Origin: Rana temporaria | Lineage: Eukaryota; Chordata; Amphibia; Anura; Ranidae | DNA: 64,000 nucleotides | Direction of reading: 5' to 3' | Assembly: GCF_905171775.1 (NCBI RefSeq) | Contig: NC_053490.1 | Coordinates: 87,942,286-88,006,285 of the forward strand | Shown here: positions 10,948 to 23,226 of the stretch, piece after piece | How the letters are laid out: the number at the start of each line of letters is the position of its first letter | Position numbering within the stretch: position 1 is the stretch's first letter | Notes under the pieces: model-generated | The model's database searches: none | What the model was told of the DNA's origin: nothing | What the model saw: the letters and a program-made list of their open reading frames with translations, nothing else | Translations under genes and position numbers: made by a program

Positions 10948-11428
10948 GGGCCGTACAGACGACCGAACATGTCTGCTGAAACTGGTCCGCGGACCAGTTT
11001 CAGCAGACATGTTTGGTCGTGTGTAGGCACGAGCGTGCAGGATTCCAGCAAACATTTGCCCGCCGGGCCTTTTCCCAGCGGGCAAATATTTCTGGACTTG
11101 TTTTAAAACAGTCCGCTGGAATCCTGCCCGCTCGGACATGTTCGGTCATCTGTACAGACCTACCGTACATGTCCGAGCGCCCGCCATCCCTCGCATGCGT
11201 CGAATGACTTTGACGCATGCGTGGAAGCATTTAACTGGCAGGGCCGCCCACGTCGCCACGTCATCGTCGCGGCGACGCCGCGGACACGCCCTGCGTATTG
11301 TTTACGCACGGATTTCTGTACGATGGTTAGTACATCCATCGTACAGAAATCCCCGGGCAGACATGTACGGTGAAAACGGTCCGGCGGACCGGTTTCATCG
11401 TACATGTTTGCCCGTGTGTACGCGGCCT
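10948..11428. mobile_element. T-family (Harbinger-like) MITE
   Basis: It starts GGGCCGTACAGACGACCG and ends CGTGTGTACGCGGCC, with TAA on the left and TTA on the right. The interior has paired actggtccgcggaccagt and the shared catgcgtcgaatgactttgacgcatgcg centre. It lies about 80 bp upstream of the M3 exon. Confidence 0.75.
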
Positions 11429-11513
11429 TAGGTGTGCATTAATTCATGTGTTACCACACTGTAAATGGGCTTCTTAAGGTAAATCTTTTTTTTCTCTCTC
11501 TCTCTTAAATCAG

Positions 11514-11679
11514 AATTCAACCAAAGCACCTTTGAAAAGATCCAATGTAGAGAAAGTGACCAACATACAGATCTTGGTTTTGTTCTGCATCCTCCTGGTC
11601 ATGGCGCTGGTCAGCTCTGTCGGGGCCTTGTTATGGAACAGGAAGTATGGAGAAACCAACTGGTATCTGGGCAGCAGTG
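11514..11679 (+). CDS. ATP8A2: ATP8A2-like exon: transmembrane segment M3
   Basis: The acceptor is a pyrimidine-rich tract ending aaatcag; the donor is AGTG|gtgagt. There are 55 codons plus one base. The product begins NSTKAPLKRSNVEKVTNIQ and continues into a hydrophobic stretch, ILVLFCILLVMALVSSVGA, which is M3, then WNRKYGETNWYLGSS on the exoplasmic side. KRSNVEKVTN is the segment that most clearly favours ATP8A2 over ATP8A1 (KLSNVERITN from memory). The intron after it is 10.9 kb long. Confidence 0.94.
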
Positions 11680-12166
11680 GTGAGTCCATGTGTTGTGTAT
11701 CATGTGCTGCTTGTATAGCACAGGCAAGTGTTGCATTTTTGGTGGTCAATAAATGAGAGCCCCCTAGCCCCGTACAGTCAGAGCAAGAGATCTGTACATT
11801 TTGCACACTATCTCTACAGCTCAGGCAATGGGCATACAAAGCCTATTGTGTATGCATAAATGAAACAGGCAGCATTGTTCCACCTTTGTTAGCATTCTAT
11901 GTTATTGTCTAATTTGAATCATTGTGACACTATCGCTTCAAGCATCCTGGAAGCCTACTAGCATGTGTTAACTGTGATAGTTCACATGATGTATCTGTTT
12001 TTTCTTAACTTGGTATTGATTTTAAATTCTACAAGCCAAGTATCAAGGCTTTAGATTATCACAAAACTCATTTTACAACCCTTTAGTCACATAAAACATT
12101 CCAAAGACAATAGCAGAATGTAGAGTATTGATAATGAAATGATAGTACTAATGTTGGCCATAAATG
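11680..12166. other. Intron start, nothing recognised
   Basis: Single-copy-looking intronic sequence after the M3 exon. No repeat or coding block was seen. Confidence 0.45.
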
Positions 12167-12170
12167 TAAC

Positions 12171-13291
12171 TGTAGCGCTACCCCCTCAGGAGCCGCTGGT
12201 TAGATTGGGTCGGCATGTTATGTTACCTCTGTGATGTGTCTAGGGATGATGATGATGAAAGCAAATGACGGAATGTCCAAACAGCAGAGTGTCTTTTTCT
12301 GTGCTTTTATTCTTGCCCAACACGGCAAACAATTAACTTGAGGTAGATAGAGATAGGTTGGTGAAGAAGAGAAATTGCAGATGCAGGCCTAGATAGAACC
12401 GAAGCAGTCCTGCTTCAAATAGCACTCTCGCTTGTCGCCCCTCAGCCGAGGGGGTATAGTATACCTGGACAGGCCTCTCACACCGACCTGGCAGCCAGGG
12501 CATCACTCGGAACCTTGAGAAGGAAGAAGTCTCTGCCACAGACTTGGCTGAAATGAGGATAGAAGTGGAACCTCTGCCACATGCCCTTTTCTCTGTAATG
12601 TAGGTAATACAGCGAATCCTCAGTACTGTAATTTGCCTGAATCTCCCTCAGGTAGTCTCTCAAATGGTCACCGACTGACAGGTTGCCATACAAACAAACT
12701 GTCAATGTCCGGTCACCTTGATCCCCGATGGATTGTCTAGGCCCTGTTGGATCGCATGCCTCCGGGCTCACCTCAGGCTGACTCCCCATCGAACAGCACA
12801 ACTTGCTTGGGATCTTCTTTAGAATCTTGGGGACCCAGTCGATCACTGGGGCCCCTTCACAGCTTCAGTTGCTCCGGGCCTAGAGGGCCCAGAACCGAGA
12901 ACTCCGCGTAGCACGTGCGCCCTGGCCTGGTAGGCCATATCGCCAGGGCCCGTGATGTGTGCACACCCTGAAGGTGGGTGCCGCACCCGGAACCAGGAAC
13001 AGACACCACTAAGATGGCGTCCCCTCTATAAGTACCCTCCCCCAGCATGCCCCGCGAGGGAGAAACTCCTCTAATTGGCTGCTGGCAAGAGGCGCTTCAG
13101 ACTGAACTCCACTGCTGCCACCTGTCGCCCAGAGAGGAAAGGTATCTCTGGAACACAGAATGAACTTGCAGAAAAGCCCAGCTAGAGTAGAGGCCCAATT
13201 TACATAAATTAGCCGGATGAGAGCAACATAACTCTCTCATCCCCCTCTAAATTTGACATAGCACCTGCACTGAAGGTACACAGGCGCTACA
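12171..13291. mobile_element. Probable solo LTR (about 1.1 kb)
   Basis: It starts TGTAGCGCTACC and ends GGCGCTACA, so it has TG...CA termini with short inverted TGTAGCGC ends. The flanks share TAAC (12167-12170, 13292-13295), fitting a 4-5 bp retroviral-type duplication. The interior has no credible gene. I did not see a second copy, primer-binding site or gag/pol, so it would be a recombined solo LTR. A DNA transposon with short inverted ends is the alternative. Confidence 0.55.
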
Positions 13292-13399
13292 TAACAATAA
13301 GATTGTTGAATATAACCATCTTCATGATGGGCAAATTGTATCTTTCAGAAATCACTAGAGCTGGGGGGTGTATTCATGAATGTTTTTAACCAAGATACA

Positions 13400-13650
13400 C
13401 ACATGGGACCACTGATAAGGCAGTACAGTACGGCTTCTCCCATTCCCCAGACTGACAATGCTGCTGTAGAGACGTGTCTCTGTGCTCCTTCATCCAGAGT
13501 GGGGGGTTCTCTAATACAAAAAGTGTGTTACTGACCAGATCACCAGGTGAAAGAAGTAAGATAAAAATAAAAAATAAAACAAACGCAAATGCAGCCACCA
13601 CATCTAATGACTGGTAAGCTGCAATATATTACTGTAGCCCTCTTTTGGTG
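13400..13650. repeat. R interspersed repeat, copy 1
   Basis: It shares ctgtgctccttcatccagag, gtgtgttactg(a/g)ccagatc and gcagccaccacatctaatga with the sequences at 37216-37690 and 46560-46840. The three copies are clearly related but diverged. No terminal repeats were defined and the class is unknown. Confidence 0.65.
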
Positions 13651-13900
13651 ACCTTCAATAAGTGGAAGAGTGTCTTTGATAATGAAGTTGGCAGTGAAGG
13701 ACAGGACCTTCAGTTGCAGGGGCCCCTGAGGATGATCACGATGCAGCATTTTGCCTTGGTGTTGGAGACCTGAAGATAAGATCTGCAGTGAAGTGGAGAC
13801 CCTCCAGACATTGTCCAACCAGCCTGGAATGCAGCTTTTCACCAACGGGAAATGTGGCATTGCACCAGAACTCAGAGTCAGCCTATCTACTGTGCACTTA

Positions 13901-14267
13901 TGGCCCGTACACACGATCCAAATATCGGACGAAAACGATCGTCCGATGAAGAATCGTGCGATTTTTGGATCGTGTGTACACTACTTTCGAGAGCCGATCA
14001 CGTCCGTTCATCCGATTATTATTCGATCGGACATGCACGAAAATTTTCCTCGTACGATGTAAGATCGTACGATTTTCGTTTAGTCAGTAAAGTTGTCGTC
14101 CGACAATACAATACAAATACATTACAACACATGACATCACTTCCGATTATTTTTTTCGGTCGTACGAGAATTTTCGTGACTTTAATAACCTATTTCATTT
14201 TACTTGCGACTAAGCGAAACAAGTCGTACGATCCGTCGTACGATATTCGGATTGTGTGTACGGGCCA
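13901..14267. mobile_element. T-family (Harbinger-like) MITE with TTA duplication
   Basis: The ends are TGGCCCGTACACACGATCC and GTGTGTACGGGCCA. TTA flanks both sides (13898-13900, 14268-14270), the TWA target expected for PIF/Harbinger. The interior is rich in cgtacgat palindromes. It lacks the gcatgcg centre seen in other T copies, so it is a distinct subfamily. Confidence 0.82.
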
Positions 14268-14270
14268 TTA

Positions 14271-16110
14271 GTCCCTAGCAGCATCTAATCTGTCTTGCAA
14301 CTGGATCTCTAACTACCAGAAGTGGATGTTTGATGCCCAACCTGGCTCTAGTGTATGCTGGTTATTGGGCCTTAAACTACCTATAGAATCCCAGACCATA
14401 AGAGACAGGGATAACTAGACTAACATAAGCTACATAGAAACTATTTTGCAATTAACAGATTAATCTACTAATTAACTTGAAGGTGACCACTACACACATA
14501 TACTAACACAAACCTAGCTATCTGGAGCTAATAACGATAGGGCAGAGATAAGTTTGTCACAAGAATTTAAATGCACACTCAAGTAGCTATGGGCAACTGC
14601 AGTTAAACTATTAGAACATAGGTATACTTGTGTCCTCTTCTGCTCTGATGTTCTGGGTGAAAATACAGCAGCAGTTGAAGCCCCATGGTGTATAAGGTCA
14701 TGTGGCTCACTTCCCTGTCTCTCTCTCTCTCTCCCCCTCTCCACTTACTCTTTCTGGGGTTTCTGACCCAGACACCCAGAGGCAGGAATTGACATGCATA
14801 AATAATCTATGTGAACATTAGGCAGCAGAGCCACGTACAGACAGTAGGGCTGTAGATCCCTACATTAAAGTTTTTGATTTTGGGTTTAACCACTTGCCAA
14901 CTGCCCACAGTACATTTATATAATGACTTTGACATTAAATACAGCTAGCTGCCATAACCCCGGTATCATTTTGTACTGTGTCCAATTCTCTACAAGATAA
15001 AAGTGGTCCCAGCGTGAGGGGTGCCGCCCCCCTCCCGCCACTTTCAAGACATTTATGAGCTTACCAGAGGCGTCGGTAAGCCCGGAAACCGATGCTGCTG
15101 ATGGCTAGGCAGGAAGTTAAGTAAGGGCAAGACAGTCCCCACTCGGCTCTATGCCCTTGGAGGGACGGAGCGATGTCTGACGTTACGTCCGTCTCTCTGG
15201 CTTAAAGTTATTGTTAAGGCAAAAGTTTTTTTTTTCATTTTAATGCATTCTATGCATTAGGATAAAAAGCTTTTTGTGTGCAGCAGCCTCTCAGCCTCCC
15301 TAATACCTACCTGAGGTCCATCTAGATCCAGCGATGTTGCATGCAAGAGACTCGGCTGTTCAGGACTCCCCTCCTCATTGGCTGAGACAGCAGCGTGGCA
15401 CCATTGGCTCCCGCTGCTGTAAATCAAATAATTTAATTAATGAAATATGTTCAATCTAATTGCTGACCCCCCACAACACAAGAGAGACAAAGATTCCTCT
15501 CATATTAAAAAGAGGGGGAGGGGTTCCTACTTTTGTATAGAGCAATTCTCTTGAATGGAGCATTTGTTATATGCACATACTCTTAGAATCAGCATTATAA
15601 AATAGGCAACTTAGGCTTACCCATATGGAGTCCCAGCACTGCTCAATGTACTGCATCTATCCTAAGTTCATTTGTCTATTGTGGCATAGACCGCCTTGCA
15701 GGGATCGCACATGGCATTAGATCAAAGCCTGGAACCAGTGGCGGCCCATCCATTAGGCAGCCCCCTCTATCCTCACCACCCCCTATATAAATAATGGATA
15801 GATTCATGCCACCGCGGCCACCCCCTATTCAGGCCGCCGGGCGCTTGAATTACAGCTGTGTTTTTTTAAGCACCTGACTAGAGCCATAGACTCCAATAGG
15901 CTTCAAAATAGGATATCTTGTGGGGCAGAGCATAGCGCCATGAACCCTCTTGCGTTCCAGCTTCTACTTCTGGTTTGTGGCTATGTTACTTCCTGTTTAT
16001 CTCTTGGTGCCATTTTGGAGTAGTCCAGCGCTAGAGGTCTAACCTACATTGTGAGGTATCTCTGCAATCATTAGAGTAAGAGCAAATGCACTATACCTCC
16101 TCTGTAACTC
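14271..16110. other. Intronic stretch with decayed repeat pieces
   Basis: Pieces visible are: a P1-type left end at about 14888 (ttaaccacttgccaactgcc); a (TC)n-rich patch near 14718-14741; a Kolobok/T2-like fragment near 15200-15260 (ttaatgcattctatgcatta, as in the 49013 element); and a hAT-like end at about 15736 (CAGTGGCGGCCCATCC). None is complete and no exon was seen. Confidence 0.45.
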
Positions 16111-16113
16111 TAA

Positions 16114-16446
16114 TGCTCCATTCACACCTAGGCGTTTTTACGCCCGACGCCATTGCAGCCTGAAATACGCTGGAGGGGTGATTTAACATTGTCGGCTATG
16201 GAGATGGTTCACATCTCCACGCCGAACGCCGAAACGCCGTACGCCTGAAGCTCAAAACAAGTCCCGGACCCTTTTTTTCAGGCGGCTTCGGCGTTCGGCA
16301 TAGCCGACAATGTTTAATCACCCCTCCGGCGTATTTTAGGCTAAAAAACTATGCCTTTTTTTGCGGCAAATCGCGGGACAAAACGCCACAATTTGTCACA
16401 GCAAATCGCGGCACAATACGCTGCGTTCAGGTGTGAATGTAACCTG
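16114..16446. mobile_element. H-family MITE
   Basis: The ends are TGCTCCATTCACACC and GGTGTGAATGTAACCTG, flanked by TAA (16111-16113, 16447-16449). The interior is a long imperfect palindrome built from cgccgaacgccgaaacgcc-type strings and the pair aacattgtcggctatg/catagccgacaatgtt. Confidence 0.78.
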
Positions 16447-16827
16447 TAATCATTTTTAAAGTGGAGATTTTTAAGTACTGTATTTTAACGCCATTTCACG
16501 AGCATGCACAATTTTAAAGCATGACATGTTAGGTATCTATTTACTTGGCGTAACATCATGTTTCACATTATTATTATTATTTTTTAATTCATTAAAGTAT
16601 ATTTTCTTTCCCCAAAATTTTTTTTTGACAGACCACTGCACAAATACAGTGTGGCCTAAATTATTGCAACAACTGCCATTTTATTCCCTAATGTCTCTGC
16701 TAAAAAAATAAAAATATAATGTTTTTTTTTTTTTTTAGCAACAAATACAAATTTAAACTTGTAAACAAAAAGGTCTGGTCAGCAAGTATCATATCCAAAA
16801 CGAAAAAGCAAAACCTTTGCCCTTTAA

Positions 16828-17689
16828 CCTCCTTAGCGGTAATCCCGAGTCTGGCTCGGGGTGAATTTTTTATACCAAAAGCGGTATCCCCGAGCCAGAC
16901 TCGGGATTGCATTGCAGGATACAGGGGGAAGTTACTTACCTTGTCCCTGGTTCCTGCGATGCCTCCCTGCTGTGTGCGCGGGCTCATCCGTGGTGTCTCC
17001 TCGCTCGATTCACAGTGCCGCCGAGCTCCGTTCCCTGTGACGTTACGACGCACGGGGACGGAGTTGGGCGCCAAATTCAAAAAGTGAAAAACACAATACA
17101 CATACAGTATATTGTAATCCTATAGATTACAATATTGTATGACAAAAATACACACCCCCCTTGTCCCTAGTGGTCTGCCCAGTGTCCTACATGTACTTTT
17201 ATATAATAAAAACTGTTCTTTCTGCCTGGAAACAGAGATTGTCCATAGCAACCAAAAGTGTCCCTTTATGTCAAAAGTGGTTTTAGACCAGCTAGAAAAC
17301 AGCGATAATAAATTAGAATCACTTGCAGAATTGAGCGATAGCGATTTGTGGGGAAATTTGTCATTAAACAATAAAAATAATGACAGCGACAATTCTGCAA
17401 CTGAGCAAATTTCAGTGATTTTGATTTGATTACATTATTGAATAATTTTTATTATAATTACATTATTATTTGTTATAATTATTTATAGTTATTTATTATA
17501 TTATAATTTATGATTTTGTTTTTCAAACTTTATCATACCCGGGATGTCTACTAGTCTCTGGTTTGGACAGATTTAAGTGAGTTATTCCTAAGAATTACAG
17601 GCCTACAATGTAAAACGCCAAATTTCCATGCAAAATAATTGTACCGCTTTTGGTACAAAATTCCAGACATAATCATACCGCCAGGGAGG
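16828..17689. mobile_element. P2 TTAA-flanked (piggyBac-like) element
   Basis: TTAA lies at 16824-16827 and 17690-17693. The inverted ends are CCTCCTTAGCGGTA and TACCGCCAGGGAGG. Just inside the left end is a strong hairpin, ggtaatcccgagtctggctc pairing with gagccagactcgggatt. A 96-codon frame inside (17139-17429) is low complexity and does not look like transposase. The family differs from P1. Confidence 0.82.
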
Positions 17690-17991
17690 TTAAGGATAAT
17701 TTTGATGAATGGAAAACAGATATGGCTTTAAAAGTTGGTAAGCTCTTAAATTTCCTAAACACGACCAGTTAACACTTTCCTTGCACTATATAAGACTTTC
17801 TTTTGTAACAACTAACACCATGACAAATTGTGTGACTGTCCTAAGCCCTCCGCTACATAAGGACAATTAACAGGAAGTATATTCACCCTGCACATGAATC
17901 CAGACACTCTTTGTCTACTGGGGAATATTTGTAAAACAGTGAATATGACATTCAGCAAACATCCACTCAACAGTGATGTACAGTAGTTTAA

Positions 17992-18962
17992 CCGCTTAAG
18001 GACCACCTCCTGCACATTTACGTCGGCAGAATGGCACGGCTGGGCACATGCACGTACAGATACGTCCTCTGTTAGTGCCCAGCCGTGGGCGCGTGCCCGC
18101 GACCCAGTCCGAAGCTCCGGGACTCGCGGACCCGATCGCCGCTGGAGTCCCGCGATCGGTCCCCGGAGCTGAAGAACGGGGAGAGCTGTGTGTAAACACA
18201 GCTTCCCCGTTCTTCACCGTGGCGCCCGCATTGATTGTGTGTTGCCTTATATAGGGAATCACAATCAATGACGTCACACCTACAGCCACACCCCCCTACA
18301 GTTAGAAAAACATATGAGGTCACACATAACCCCTTTCAGCGCCCCCTAGTGGTAAACTACCAAACTGCAATTGTCATTTTCACAGTAAACAATGCATTTT
18401 AAATGCATTTTTTGCTGTGAAAATGACAATGGTCACAAAAATGTGTCAAAATTGTCCGAAGTGTCCGCCATAATGTCGCAGTCATGAAAAAAATTGCTGA
18501 TCGCCGCCATTAGTAGTAGAAAAAAAAATTAATAAAAATGCAATAAAACTATGCCCTATTTTGTAAACACTATAAATTTTACGCAAACGAACCGATAAAT
18601 GCTTATTGCGTTTTTTTTAACCAAAAATAGGTAGAAAAATACGTATCTGCCTAAACTGAGGAAAAAAAATAGTTTTTTTTTTAATATATTTTTGGGGGAT
18701 ATTTATTATAGCAAAAAGTAAAAAATATTGATTTTTTTTTCAAAATTGTCGCCTATTTTTGTTTATAGTGCAAAAAATAAAAAACACAGAGGTGATCAAA
18801 TACCACCAAAAGAAAGCTCTATTTGTGGGGGGAAAAAAAGATGCCAATTTTGTTTGGGAGCCACGTCGCACGACCGCGCAATTGTCAGTTAAAGCGACGC
18901 AGTGCCGAATCGCAAAAAATGGCCGGGTCCTTTAGCTGCCTAAAGGTCCGGGTCTTAAGTGG
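17992..18962 (-). mobile_element. P1 piggyBac-like element, complete
   Basis: TTAA lies at 17988-17991 and 18963-18966; the ends are CCGCTTAAGG and CTTAAGTGG. It carries all P1 landmarks: the gatcgggtccgcgag foldback at left, paired cattttaaatgcattttt strings, the ccgccataatgtcgcag block, ataaaaaacacagaggtgatc and gcgacgcagtgccgaatcgc. There is no transposase. It is 971 bp long. Confidence 0.88.
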
Positions 18963-18966
18963 TTAA

Positions 18967-19604
18967 ATGACTGATTCACCACTAGAAAAAACGTTTGGGA
19001 ACTTTAACGTTTTTTTGGTGCTTTTTGCACTACAGTCCATTTATTATGGTTTCCTATGGGACACGTTCACTTCACATCTATGCTCTTTTCAACTGCTGCA
19101 TTTTGGAAAGGGTCAGGGACTTTTTTAAATGCAGAACGACTTATTTTTTTCTTTTTTGGTTCAATTGACTTCAATGGAGAAGCTGCAGAAATTCATGTTG
19201 TGCGTGTTTGCCACAAAGTTTTTTTTTAATCTGCCAAACAACAAAATGACCAAAAAAAACTTAGATGAAAAACCCTGCAAAATTCGTTGTAAAATCATGT
19301 GTTCAAAAGCGCAAAGCGCACAGCAAAAAGCACTGCAGAGACGGATTGAAAGCAAACTGCATAGATGTGAACCGAGCCTACATTCTCTGGTAGTGAAGCA
19401 ATCGCTGTCATTATAGACTCGCTTTCAAATTCACTGCTTTGTAATTAGACCCTTTGGTCTTCCATCTGCGAGACAGGAAGTGAAGGGAAATCTCCTCATA
19501 GACAGGCCATATACAGCAAAAAAAACAAAAAAATTGAAAGGTGTTTAAACCCTTTCCCACTCTGTCCAAGATAAAAATGAAAGATGTCAGCATTCATTTA
19601 CACT
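18967..19604. other. Decayed H-like repeat material
   Basis: Contains tgcactacagtccatttatt and agatgtgaaccgagcct, phrases typical of H-family interiors and ends, but no paired termini. No exon was seen. Confidence 0.4.
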
Positions 19605-19608
19605 TTAA

Positions 19609-20555
19609 CCTCTTAACCCCCGGACCATATTGCTGCCCAAAGACCAGAGCACTTTTTGCGATTCGGGACTGCGTCGCTTTAACAGACAATTGCGCGGTCG
19701 TGCGACGTGGCTCCCAAACAAATTGGCGTTCTTTTTTCCCCATAAATAGAGCTTTCTTTTGGTGGTATTTGATCACCTCTGCGGTTTTTATTTTTTGCGC
19801 TATAAACAAAAATATAGCGACAATTTTGAAAAAAATTAATATTTTTTTACTTTTTGCCATAATAAATATCCCCCAAAAATATATAAAAAAACATATTTTT
19901 TCCTCAGTTTAGGACGATACGTATTCTTCTATATATTTTTCGTAAAAAAAAATCGCAATAATCGTTAATTGATTGGTTTGCGCAAAAGTTATAGCGTTTA
20001 CAAAATCGGGGGTATTTTTATGGCATTTTTATTAATATTTTCTTTTTACTAGTAATGGCGGCGATCAGCGATTTTTTTCGGTACTGCGACATTATGGCGG
20101 ACACTTCGGCCACTTTTGACACATTTTTGGGACCATTGGCATTTTTATAGCGATCAGTGCTATAAAAATGCATTGGATTACTATAAAAATGCCACTGGCA
20201 GTGAAGGGGTTAACAGTAGGGGGCGGGGAAGGGGTTAAGTATGTCCCTGGGTGTGTTCTTACTGTGGGGGGGGGGGTGGCCTCACTAGGGGAAACACTGA
20301 TCTTCTGTTCATACATTGTATGAACCGAAGATCAGCATTTCCCCTGCTGACAGGACCGGGAGCTGTGTGTTTACACACACAGCCCCCGGTCCCCGCTCTG
20401 TAACGAGCAATCACGGGTGTGCCCGGCGGCGATCGCGCCCGCCGGGCACCCGCACAGGGTTCACGGACGCAAAAAGAGCCAACGTCATTGTACGGGCTCT
20501 CGCCCAGGAGAGCCGACCTGCCGCCGTAGAATGACAGCGGCTGGTCGGCAAGCAG
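19609..20555 (+). mobile_element. P1 piggyBac-like element, complete, opposite orientation
   Basis: TTAA lies at 19605-19608 and 20556-20559. The ends are CCTCTTAACC and GGCAAGCAG, more worn than in other copies. Interior landmarks run in the order ttgcgattcgggactgcgtc, tttcttttggtggtatttga, gcgacaattttgaa, atggcggcgatcagcg, then a right-hand foldback (ctgatcttctgttcatac paired with gtatgaaccgaagatcag). It is 947 bp long. Confidence 0.85.
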
Positions 20556-20559
20556 TTAA

Positions 20560-20886
20560 GGCCCTGTTCACACAGACGGTCAAAACGAACAGTTCGGCTG
20601 TGTTATTGCCACCCACCGAAAAACCTAACAAGACAGCCAGAGTGGGTGGTACACATGCCATGGCCGTGAATTTTGGCTTTATGGCTTCATTTACTTGGCT
20701 TGCTGAATTCGCTTGTCAAACTCACCCATTGAAGTCAATAGGACTGTGCTGCAAGTGCAAGCTAATTGTTCAACTAAAACAGCTATTCAGTATCCATAAA
20801 GAATAGCTTTTCATAGGGTAGTGGAAACTTCTGCTTTTGCAAACTTAGCCTGCGGTTTTTATTGCTGATACCAACTTTTTGGACTC
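20560..20886. other. H-like left end fragment
   Basis: Starts aaggccctgttcacacagacgg, the H-type end, but no matching right end was found. Confidence 0.4.
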
Positions 20887-21311
20887 AAGCCCTGTACACA
20901 CGGGCCAGAATCTCGTCAGGAAAAAAATGTAATTTTTCCTGACAAGAATATCTTGCCGCCCGAGTGTACAGACACCCCTTTCAAAAGAAACGCGGTTCTT
21001 TTGGAAGGCCATAACGCGGTGATGTCATTGCGTACGACGAGCATTCGCTCGTCGCATTCGATGCCGTCGCCGCCATCTTGCTGCGCCCTACCTATGCCTA
21101 GGAAGCTACCGCGCATGCGTCAAAGTCATTTCGAGCATGCGCGGGTTTCCACAGAGACAGGTAAGTATACACTCTCGGGTTTCTGTATTTTTCTCGTCGA
21201 GATTTTAGGCCGTTTTCTTAACGAGAAACCTGATAGCCTCGTACACACAGTCGGTATACTCGGCAAGAAAGCTCTGCCAGCAGTTTTCTTGCTGGTTCTT
21301 GCCGAGTAAAC
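20887..21311. mobile_element. T-family MITE, rearranged
   Basis: The left end is aagccctgtacacacggg and the catgcgtcaaagtcatttcgagcatgcg centre is present. A right-hand piece (cctcgtacacacagtcgg) is followed by a further ctcggcaagaaa/ttcttgccgag hairpin. The copy seems to be two T pieces fused. Confidence 0.6.
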
Positions 21312-22586
21312 CAAGAGAAGGATTATATGGTGAATTGGGGTTTAAGAGTACTTCTTCATTACTATGAAATAGTGCTGGGGGGTTCATGTGCTCCACTCCC
21401 AGCATCATCATAGGGACTATGGCTACAAATAAGAGCCTGGTCATGGTAAGCAACAGAAGCGTAACTTTCAGGGCTCCAGGGCAAGAATCCATTAAGGGCC
21501 CCCGACCCCGGCTGGGGCCCTTCCCTCTGAGCCGGGGCCCCCTCCGACTGATACAGGGCCCCTATACTCACCTTGGTGTGGCACTTTATTACAGTCCCTG
21601 TCATGTGTTCTGCAGTGGACCCCTTTCCTACTGTCTTGGGGGCCCCCCCACAGGGGTGGAACACCAGGGCCCTGTCGCAAATGCAACATTTGGAACCCTA
21701 GTGGTGTCGCCAGTGGTGTCAGTCGTTTATTTTTGTTATTTTATTTAATAATTATTTTCATACACTTTTGGGGTTTTTTTTGGTTTTTTTATTGTTTTTT
21801 ACAGATTTGTTAGGAGCCCTGATGGGGGTCTTTAGTAAAATTTCAAGGGTCTGATGTTTCACCTTTGAGACCGAGAAAGGAGATTGAGGACACTGCCCCT
21901 AATCAGCTTCACAGAATGAATGGACAGGAATAGCTCTGTACAGAGCTTCCTGATCATTCACAAACTGAAGCATAGTAAATACAGTTTTCTATGCTTCAGT
22001 TATGAATGGACACATGAGTGATCACTCTGTGTTTCCATTCATAAAAGGAAGGGATTGGTAAGTGACATATTTATTGACCCCTTTCCTGCTCTCCATCCTG
22101 ACACATCCCCCCCCAGGAGGCGTCAGGAGAGGGGATTGGGAAAGCCAGCAGCACTGCGGGGGCAGGGGGCACCAGGGGTTCGGGAGCAGCAGGGGACAGG
22201 TATCCTGGATGGGAGAGGTGGCGGGGGCAGCATATAGAGGAACCAATGCCCTCCCTTTTCCTCCTGCACACGCTGAATGCCTGCTGGAGAAGAAGAGAAG
22301 CAGCCTTTCAGCGTGCGCAGGAGGAAATTGGAGTTGATCGGATTCCTCTATATGCTGCCCCCCCCGCCACCTCTCCCATCCAGGTGTACAGGGGAGCCAT
22401 ATGCCTGCGACCCCTATAGTTACTCCCCTGGTAAGCATACTCTGCACTCTTGTGTGTACATTGAAAAGCATATTTCTTTGCACATTTCCACAAAATTGCA
22501 ATCATCTGTCGGTGTTTGTGTGAGCTGTTTAACATTACTGTTATATTTCAGAACACAATGCTAATTTTGTATTGCTCTTTCTACAG
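21312..22586. other. Intronic stretch before the M4 exon
   Basis: Around 21465-21710 is G/C-rich sequence with repeated gggccc strings, possibly a worn hAT. The long hairpin at 22204-22388 is listed separately. The rest is plain AT-rich intron. Confidence 0.4.
22204..22388. repeat. Foldback (hairpin) repeat
   Basis: Left-arm strings tggatgggagaggtggcggg, gcagcatatagaggaa and cctcctgcacacgctgaa pair with ttcagcgtgcgcaggagg, ttcctctatatgctgc and ccgccacctctcccatcca on the right. The arms are about 85 bp with a short loop. It may be the core of an unclassified MITE. Confidence 0.75.
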
Positions 22587-22714
22587 AGGCTATATCTAAC
22601 AATTTTGGATACAATCTCCTGACATTCATTATCCTGTACAATAACCTCATTCCTATTAGCCTTCTGGTTACCCTGGAGGTGGTGAAGTTCACTCAAGCTC
22701 TTTTCATCAACTGG
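22587..22714 (+). CDS. ATP8A2: ATP8A2-like exon: transmembrane segment M4 with PISL motif
   Basis: The acceptor is ctctttctacag and the donor TGG|gtgagt. Two bases complete a Glu codon, then 42 codons run AISNNFGYNLLTFIILYNN, LIPISLLVTLEVVKFTQALF, INW. This is M4. The PISL motif replaces the PEGL of ion-pumping P-type ATPases, and its isoleucine is the hydrophobic gate residue for lipid transport (family knowledge; a mutation there in human ATP8A2 is linked to disease). The motif is intact here. The exon ends in phase 0. Confidence 0.95.
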
Positions 22715-23223
22715 GTGAGTCAGAGAAATGAGTTTCGTGAGAGCCTGTGTCTGGGACAACATGATAAGAGGCGTCAAAAGAATATCATTTCTATGTTGTC
22801 TTTGACTGTAATGTGTGACCAGCTCCGGACATCCAGGAGAAAATCACTATTAGCTGTGGGAAACTGTATACCGCGCACAATGTGGATACCCCAAAATAAA
22901 AGAAAGCCTTATGATTTTTTACATTTTTAAAACTGGGCATACCCGTAAAATCATACTTTTCCTTCTGCCTCCATGTGAAGTCTGCAGGGAAACCTTACAC
23001 TTCTATGAGTGTCACTGTCCTCGGTCCCCTGCAGCTCTCAATGGTTCCTCCCTCTGGCCTCCACCGGATTGGGGACATAGTAGTGGCCATGAGGTCAGAA
23101 GGAGGAACCAATAAGAGGTGCAGGGGATCTAAAAGACAACACTCCTGGAAGTTTTGATTTCTCTGCAGATTTCAAATGGAGATTTCTCAAGTCTTTTAAA
23201 TTTTCTCAAGTTATAGCTAGATT
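22715..23223. other. Intron between M4 exon and foldback
   Basis: No repeat with defined ends and no coding block was seen. Confidence 0.4.
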
Positions 23224-23226
23224 TTT

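Noticed and set aside
16719..17101. Open frames of about 120-133 codons on both strands near P2
   Set aside because: They overlap a P2 terminal hairpin and homopolymers and show no family resemblance.
17139..17429. 96-codon Asn/Ser-rich frame inside P2
   Set aside because: Low-complexity C-terminal half, no transposase motif, no second copy to test conservation.
20417..20806. 129-codon open frame
   Set aside because: It starts in the foldback of a P1 copy and runs out into unrelated intron; composition-driven.
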